Below are positions 60,055-64,000 of a stretch of 64,000 bases of DNA, in pieces. This DNA is from Mytilinidion resinicola (lineage: Eukaryota > Ascomycota > Dothideomycetes > Mytilinidiales > Mytilinidiaceae), in assembly GCF_010093595.1 (NCBI RefSeq), contig NW_022985452.1, positions 672,451-736,450 on the forward strand, written 5' to 3'. How positions within the stretch are numbered: the stretch's first letter is position 1; each line of letters begins with the position of its first letter. Below the pieces are notes generated by a model. The model made no database searches and was not told the origin of the DNA. It saw nothing but the letters and a program-made list of their open reading frames with translations. The position numbers were made by a program, and so were the translations under genes.

Positions 60055-61953
60055 ATGAAGGCCTCCATTCGGCACAATCTGTTTGCTATTTCACTCTTCG
60101 GCCTTTGCTCTGTCAAGTCACTAGTATCCGCCGACGCCAGTCAGTTCAACGTCACTGGGTACGATGTTGGTCCTGATTGGGAGAACGATGAGTTTCCTCC
60201 CTTCCCTCCACTCACAGATGACAAGGGCAAAAAGATTGATGCCGCGAATCTACGAGGGACTAGATTGTTTGGATATAAAGGCTGTGGCAAAGCGGAAAAG
60301 AATATCATAAACGAGGCCTACAACGACTTCTACTACCTATCCCATCTACCAGCCTTAACTGATGGGATTGCTTGGAACGATCAACCAGCGAAAGAATTCT
60401 GGGGTGCCGTTGGTGGGAGAACACCTGTTCCTCCAGAAACAAAGAAACAGATCGAACGTACAGTACACTAAACTCTATAGCTATCAAGCATAAAGACTAA
60501 TACACTTGGGACAGAGGTCTACAAAGCCGCGGCAGAGATTTGGCGATCTTGGTGGGGCGGACGGCCACCTTGGTCTCCATTCCATCCTCCTGGACGCTCC
60601 CTCTGGATTGAAGTTCGCTGCAGTGGAGGCGACGGGAAGGGAGACCCTGGCGACACGTGTGGGGATAAGAAAAAGAAAAAACCATGCCCTCCACCACCTG
60701 GTGGTGGGAAGCCTGTGGAGGGAACGCTCAGCGACATGGAAGCATACTCCGATAACTCCGGTCCCGGTCAACCTTACAGCCGTATCACATTCTGCAACCT
60801 CTTCTTTAACGGCCTCAGATCCTTAACGGAAGCTACGAAGTGGGTAAAGAGCGGCCCAGAGATACGGCAAAATAACTTGACAAAGTGGGACAATCGAGCG
60901 TGATGCTTCTTCCATGAAATCGTACACCTGGACTACTTCATGAACGTACCCGATTTAGCCCCTCCGATCGATGATCTGCAAATAACATACCGGGTTAAAG
61001 ATCAAAAGCCTTATAAAGGAGGTGCCTACAAACCCTATAATTGTAAGGTGCTGAGGAATTGGCAGACTTCGGGCTGGTTCTCTCAGCGAAACGGTATGTG
61101 GTGATTCCGAGCATCCTCGTTTCAAATCTACTTGCTAATGGGCAATATAGCTGACAATTTCGCGTTCTACGCTATGGCAATGTGGGCAGTCAAAGAGCTA
61201 GGTCGGTAAGTTGCCAACCTTTTCACAATCGAGTTTCTCGTTGAGAGATCCGACTCCAAATTGATACAATGCAGTTACCCAAATATCCCGAATGTAGGCA
61301 CAAAAAAACCGACGTCAAGACCACGAGATAGAAACGGTAACCCGATGCTGTTTGGCAACGAAACTCCAGACGACGGAGACGGGGAAGCCCAAGCAATCGA
61401 GAACGTGTTGAACGGCACCGCTGAGGATAGCTTTCCCCTGCCAGGCTGCCCAGACAGAGACATTGGTCACATTACCGAGGTCCAACCCGACCCTCAACCC
61501 GTTCCTGAACTCGATTGCGGCAATGATGCTAGCAGCATTCCAAGTACCATCTTCAGCTCCAACACAAACAGGATATACCAACAGTTCTGCAACGCAGCAT
61601 TTGCGAACCACAACACATTGTATCAGTGGCCCTTTGATGTTTTTGGGAACTTGCTCACGTCGCAAGCCGCTAAACCCCGGATGGCGCGCGGGCTGAGCTT
61701 CTTCCCCAAGAGGGACGGAGGACCAGCACAATATACAAACTGGCAATTCAAATTTGACTGGCAACCGAAAGAGAATTACAACCCCCAAAACGACGCTTGT
61801 TATATAGACTGCTGGCAGGCTTTTGAGGCAATGGCTTTGTCTTCGTGTGGGCAAAAGGGCAACGATCGTAATATGATGTCTCAATGGGGACAGGCTCACA
61901 TTGGATGCGGGGTCTTGGGATATACTATTAAGGGTATTGCGCTTGCTTCTTAG
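60055..61953 (+). pseudogene. Secreted HExxH metalloprotease-like gene with one in-frame TGA
   Basis: Four exons (60055-60457, 60515-61093, 61151-61205, 61275-61953) join in frame to 572 codons, all with good splice sites. A signal peptide (MKASIRHNLFAISLFGLCSV) opens the protein. In exon two the frame reads TKWDNRA, then TGA at 60901-60903, then CFFHEIVHLDYFMN. HEIVH is the HExxH zinc-protease motif, so the stop removes the whole catalytic part. The frame after the stop stays open to 61953, and three introns remain intact. One base change (TGA from CGA, Arg) would explain it. I cannot name the protease family. Upstream lies a Lys/Pro-rich spacer (DKKKKKPCPPPPGGG). The loss looks recent, or the stop is read through. 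Confidence 0.68.
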
Positions 61954-62144
61954 GACGTCTGACACAACGGAGCTTTCACACTCCTCAGTTGGTCAGAAGG
62001 ATGGCGCTGCGGTCAGAACGAAACACTCATTTAGATACGTTAGTTTCATTTGCTCGATTTGGGTCCTCTATGCAGGATTCTCCGTTTTCTGGGTTTCTTA
62101 AAGTAATGGCACGCTATAATATTTCGTCTTCACTGCTCTTCCAT

Positions 62145-63180
62145 TCATTCCTGGACTGTACCCACTTTACCAGCCTCCCTCCAGTTATGAAGGTTGATGA
62201 AAGCGTCCCCCTGACACTCTTCCACGCTTGCGAAAGCTTTACCCTCAAAACTCTCCATGAGAACAATCGCTTTTTCGTTCATGTCCCTACACAGCCGCAG
62301 TCTGTTCTCATCGTCTGGGACGAAATTATCACTATGCGGGTCGTAGCCGTAAAGGGTCGTATCGAAAACCGACACCACAAGTCCACCGTTGCTCGGCCAA
62401 GCCACTCTCACCCACAATCTCTCTTTAAGCTCCGGTTCCGGCTCCCCACCTTCTTCAAGGGGCGTATCAAGCCTGAGGATGCAATCCTCATCGTCCAGCT
62501 CCGCGCCTTTCAGCAGCGAGAATCGCGCGCTCGAGCTCCACCACTTCGCGCCAAGGAGAAGCATCTTTTCACAGAAAGCGTCTTCGTCGTCTGGGTCTTG
62601 ATGGCGTTCTATGATAGGATGCAGGCGATCGAGACCGAGATAGTCAAAGTCTGGTGCAGTGGCGTTGTCGATGATTATCACGCCACCTTTGGATGGCCAG
62701 CCGCAGATGGTGATGTCTTGAGTGCTGAAACAGACTCGCTCGGTAAAGTCGCGGTCGGAATTATAGGGTAGGCCGAGTCCCTGTCGGGGACCGTCTGAAC
62801 CTCCACTTTGAGCTACTGGCGTCATGATTTTGGCGGTGACTTTGCCGAAGACCTTTTCAATGAAGTCAACAGGCGTTTCAGAGTAGTGTTGTATTTCGAA
62901 TCGGCGGTCGAGATAGGTGCCGCATGAGACTCTAAAGGGTTCAGTGAGCCTTAGCAGGCAGGAAAACAGTTTGTCTAATGGGCAACACTGACATAAGACC
63001 TGCGAGAACGATGGCGGTGCTGATATATCGTGCTTCACTAACCCAGTCTACCCAGTCTACCTGCGGCGGATTGTCGGTGGCGAGAATGGGGTAATCGTGT
63101 AGGCTAGGTGATTGCGAGAACTGACAGGTTGACAAGCCGGAGGTCTGCTTCGCCACACTATTCTGAGGCGCAGCGACCAT
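62145..63180 (-). CDS. Uncharacterised acidic protein
   Basis: Two exons (62993-63180 and 62145-62931), joined across a 61-base intron (donor GTCAGT), give 324 residues. The N-terminus reads MVAAPQNSVAKQTSG and passes a hydrophobic stretch (ISTAIVLAGLIVSCG) that is created by the splice and may be a membrane segment. The rest is acidic (ERHQDPDDEDAFCEK, LLKGAELDDEDCILRL) with several Trp-rich strands (ITICGWPSKGGVIIID, LWVRVAWPSNGGLVVSV). The last two are similar and suggest an internal duplication. No family is recognised. The start codon lies about 8 bases from the end of a repeat element, so the promoter may be element-derived or the gene may have lost its original one. Confidence 0.6.
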
Positions 63181-63187
63181 TTAAGGA

Positions 63188-64000
63188 AGGGCGCTGCTAA
63201 ATGTACACCCTATATTTACTCGGTGTACACCCCTTTTCTACTCCGTATACACCCTTCTTACGTCTGATCTTCTGATTGGTCCGGAGGGCTCGGAGGAAGC
63301 TCCGGCGCTTAATTCTCACGCGCATCTATATGAAATGGGAAGGCTGTACAGCCTCACTATTTCATTGTGCATTCTTACCGTTTCCGTGAGGCTATATATA
63401 TAGGCCAGCTACACGTAAGGCCGTACGTGAGGCCGTACGTGAGGCTACTTATGGCAAGGCTGTGCAGCATACCCGTTTTACTATGCATACTTCCCGTTTC
63501 CTACAGTGTATATAGGCCGTTGTATTGCTACCTACGTGCCTACGTGCCTATGAGCATGCCAAAACAGTCAAATCCTCACCTTATTACGGCCTCTCTGCAT
63601 CAAACCTGGCCCCCCTACATCGCCGCCGCGCCTTCCTGGCTATCCTGATCCATCAACCCCTCCATATACTGCTCGTACAATGCCATCTGACGTTGGAGCT
63701 CCTCATAAGGAAGCAGCGCTGGCGCTGCCTGAGGCTGAGGAGCTAGCTGAGGCTGAGGAGCTGGCTGAGGCTCAGGATGAGCGCTATCATAACACTGCGC
63801 AGCCCCTTTCCGTGGTGCTGCCTTCTTCCTAGGTGCCTTATCCTTTGCACCAGGCGGCCGGCCACGCTTCTTAGGTGCAGCAGTAGATGCAGTAGTAGGT
63901 GCGGGCGTAGGTGCGGCAGTAGGGGGGGGCCTAGGTATTACTGCATGCTCAAACTCGGGCGGATTAGTGAGCAAATCGTCGAATTCCGTGATAGCTGGTG
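63188..64000. mobile_element. End of a larger repeat element, runs off the window
   Basis: The terminus AGGGCGCTGCTAAATGTACA at about 63188 aligns with GGGGCGCCACTAATTACACA of the palindrome arm at 47597. Sub-terminal blocks ACACCCCTTTT-ACTCC, TTCTGATTGG and CGGAGGAAGCTCC are also shared. The 12-bp unit GGCCGTACGTGA recurs at 63412-63446. A reading frame on the minus strand points toward this end and continues past 64000, so this may be the coding relative of the palindromic element. Confidence 0.65.
63615..64000 (-). CDS. 3' part of an AT-hook-like ORF, likely element-encoded
   Basis: The frame is open from the window edge to the stop at 63615, and about 127 residues are visible. The order is PAITEFDDLLTNPPEFEHAV, a Pro/Ala/Thr-rich spacer, the basic KKRGRPPGAKDKAPRKK (AT-hook-like GRP core), a Gln/Pro-rich spacer and a helix (YEELQRQMALYEQYMEGL). 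This looks like the tail of a DNA-binding protein. The nearby shared terminus suggests it belongs to the repeat element. I do not recognise the family; the 5' part lies outside the window. Confidence 0.55.
   Translation of the reverse strand, partial: PAITEFDDLLTNPPEFEHAVIPRPPPTAAPTPAPTTASTAAPKKRGRPPGAKDKAPRKKAAPRKGAAQCYDSAHPEPQPAPQPQLAPQPQAAPALLPYEELQRQMALYEQYMEGLMDQDSQEGAAAM

Overview
The window reads as nuclear DNA of a filamentous ascomycete (Pezizomycotina; Dothideomycetes is possible but not shown). The protein-coding genes carry short introns of about 47-120 bases with GTAAGT-like donors, CTAAC/CTGAC-like branch sites and CAG/TAG acceptors. Gene content is typical of these fungi: a Zn2Cys6 regulator, a cytochrome P450, a FAD monooxygenase, an NmrA-like protein, three MFS transporters, a HeLo-like/ankyrin protein and a class II-type heme peroxidase. 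Repeats show decay that resembles repeat-induced point mutation (RIP). I rebuilt exon structures by hand, and exon lengths sum to whole codons for every spliced gene called intact. I saw no convincing tRNA or rRNA gene and no CRISPR.

Layout. 0.7-7.6 kb: a frameshifted membrane-protein gene (-), a kelch protein (+) and a large Zn2Cys6 regulator (+). 7.8-8.1 kb: a 59-bp minisatellite. 10.2-12.4 kb: a broken secreted protein made of repeated carbohydrate-binding-like modules. 13.0-16.0 kb: a five-exon HeLo-like/ankyrin gene (-). 16.7-26.4 kb: a run of tailoring-type genes (P450, FAD monooxygenase, NmrA-like, SnoaL/NTF2-like, DUF1772) with no backbone synthase in view. 26.4-29.2 kb: no recognisable gene. 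29.2-31.5 kb: a divergent pair, an unknown protein and a J-domain/RRM splicing-factor-like protein. 32.5-40.6 kb: a membrane protein, two DHA1-type MFS transporters and a decayed F-box gene. 40.9-41.3 kb: a relic of a pogo-type transposase. 44.0-45.9 kb: a DHA2-type MFS transporter. 47.0-48.2 kb: a nested palindromic repeat element. 48.7-49.9 kb: a pRiA4b Orf3-like gene. 51.0-52.0 kb: a dead heme peroxidase gene. 53.9-56.3 kb: a divergent pair, a hotdog thioesterase and an RluA/Pus9-type pseudouridine synthase. 57.8-58.7 kb: a methyltransferase. 60.1-62.0 kb: an HExxH metalloprotease-like gene cut by one TGA. 62.1-63.2 kb: an unknown protein. 63.2-64.0 kb: the end of a larger repeat element related to the one at 47.6 kb, with the 3' part of an ORF that runs off the window.

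The housekeeping genes (J-domain/RRM protein, pseudouridine synthase, thioesterase, large regulator) are clean. Secreted-protein, F-box and mobile genes are broken, so the window mixes stable core genes with a decaying accessory fraction. The strongest leads are the paired repeat elements at 47.6 and 63.2 kb, whose terminus lies about 8 bases from the start codon of a gene; the tailoring cluster without a backbone gene; the HExxH gene with one in-frame TGA; and a consistent C-rich to G-rich switch along the coding strand of many genes.
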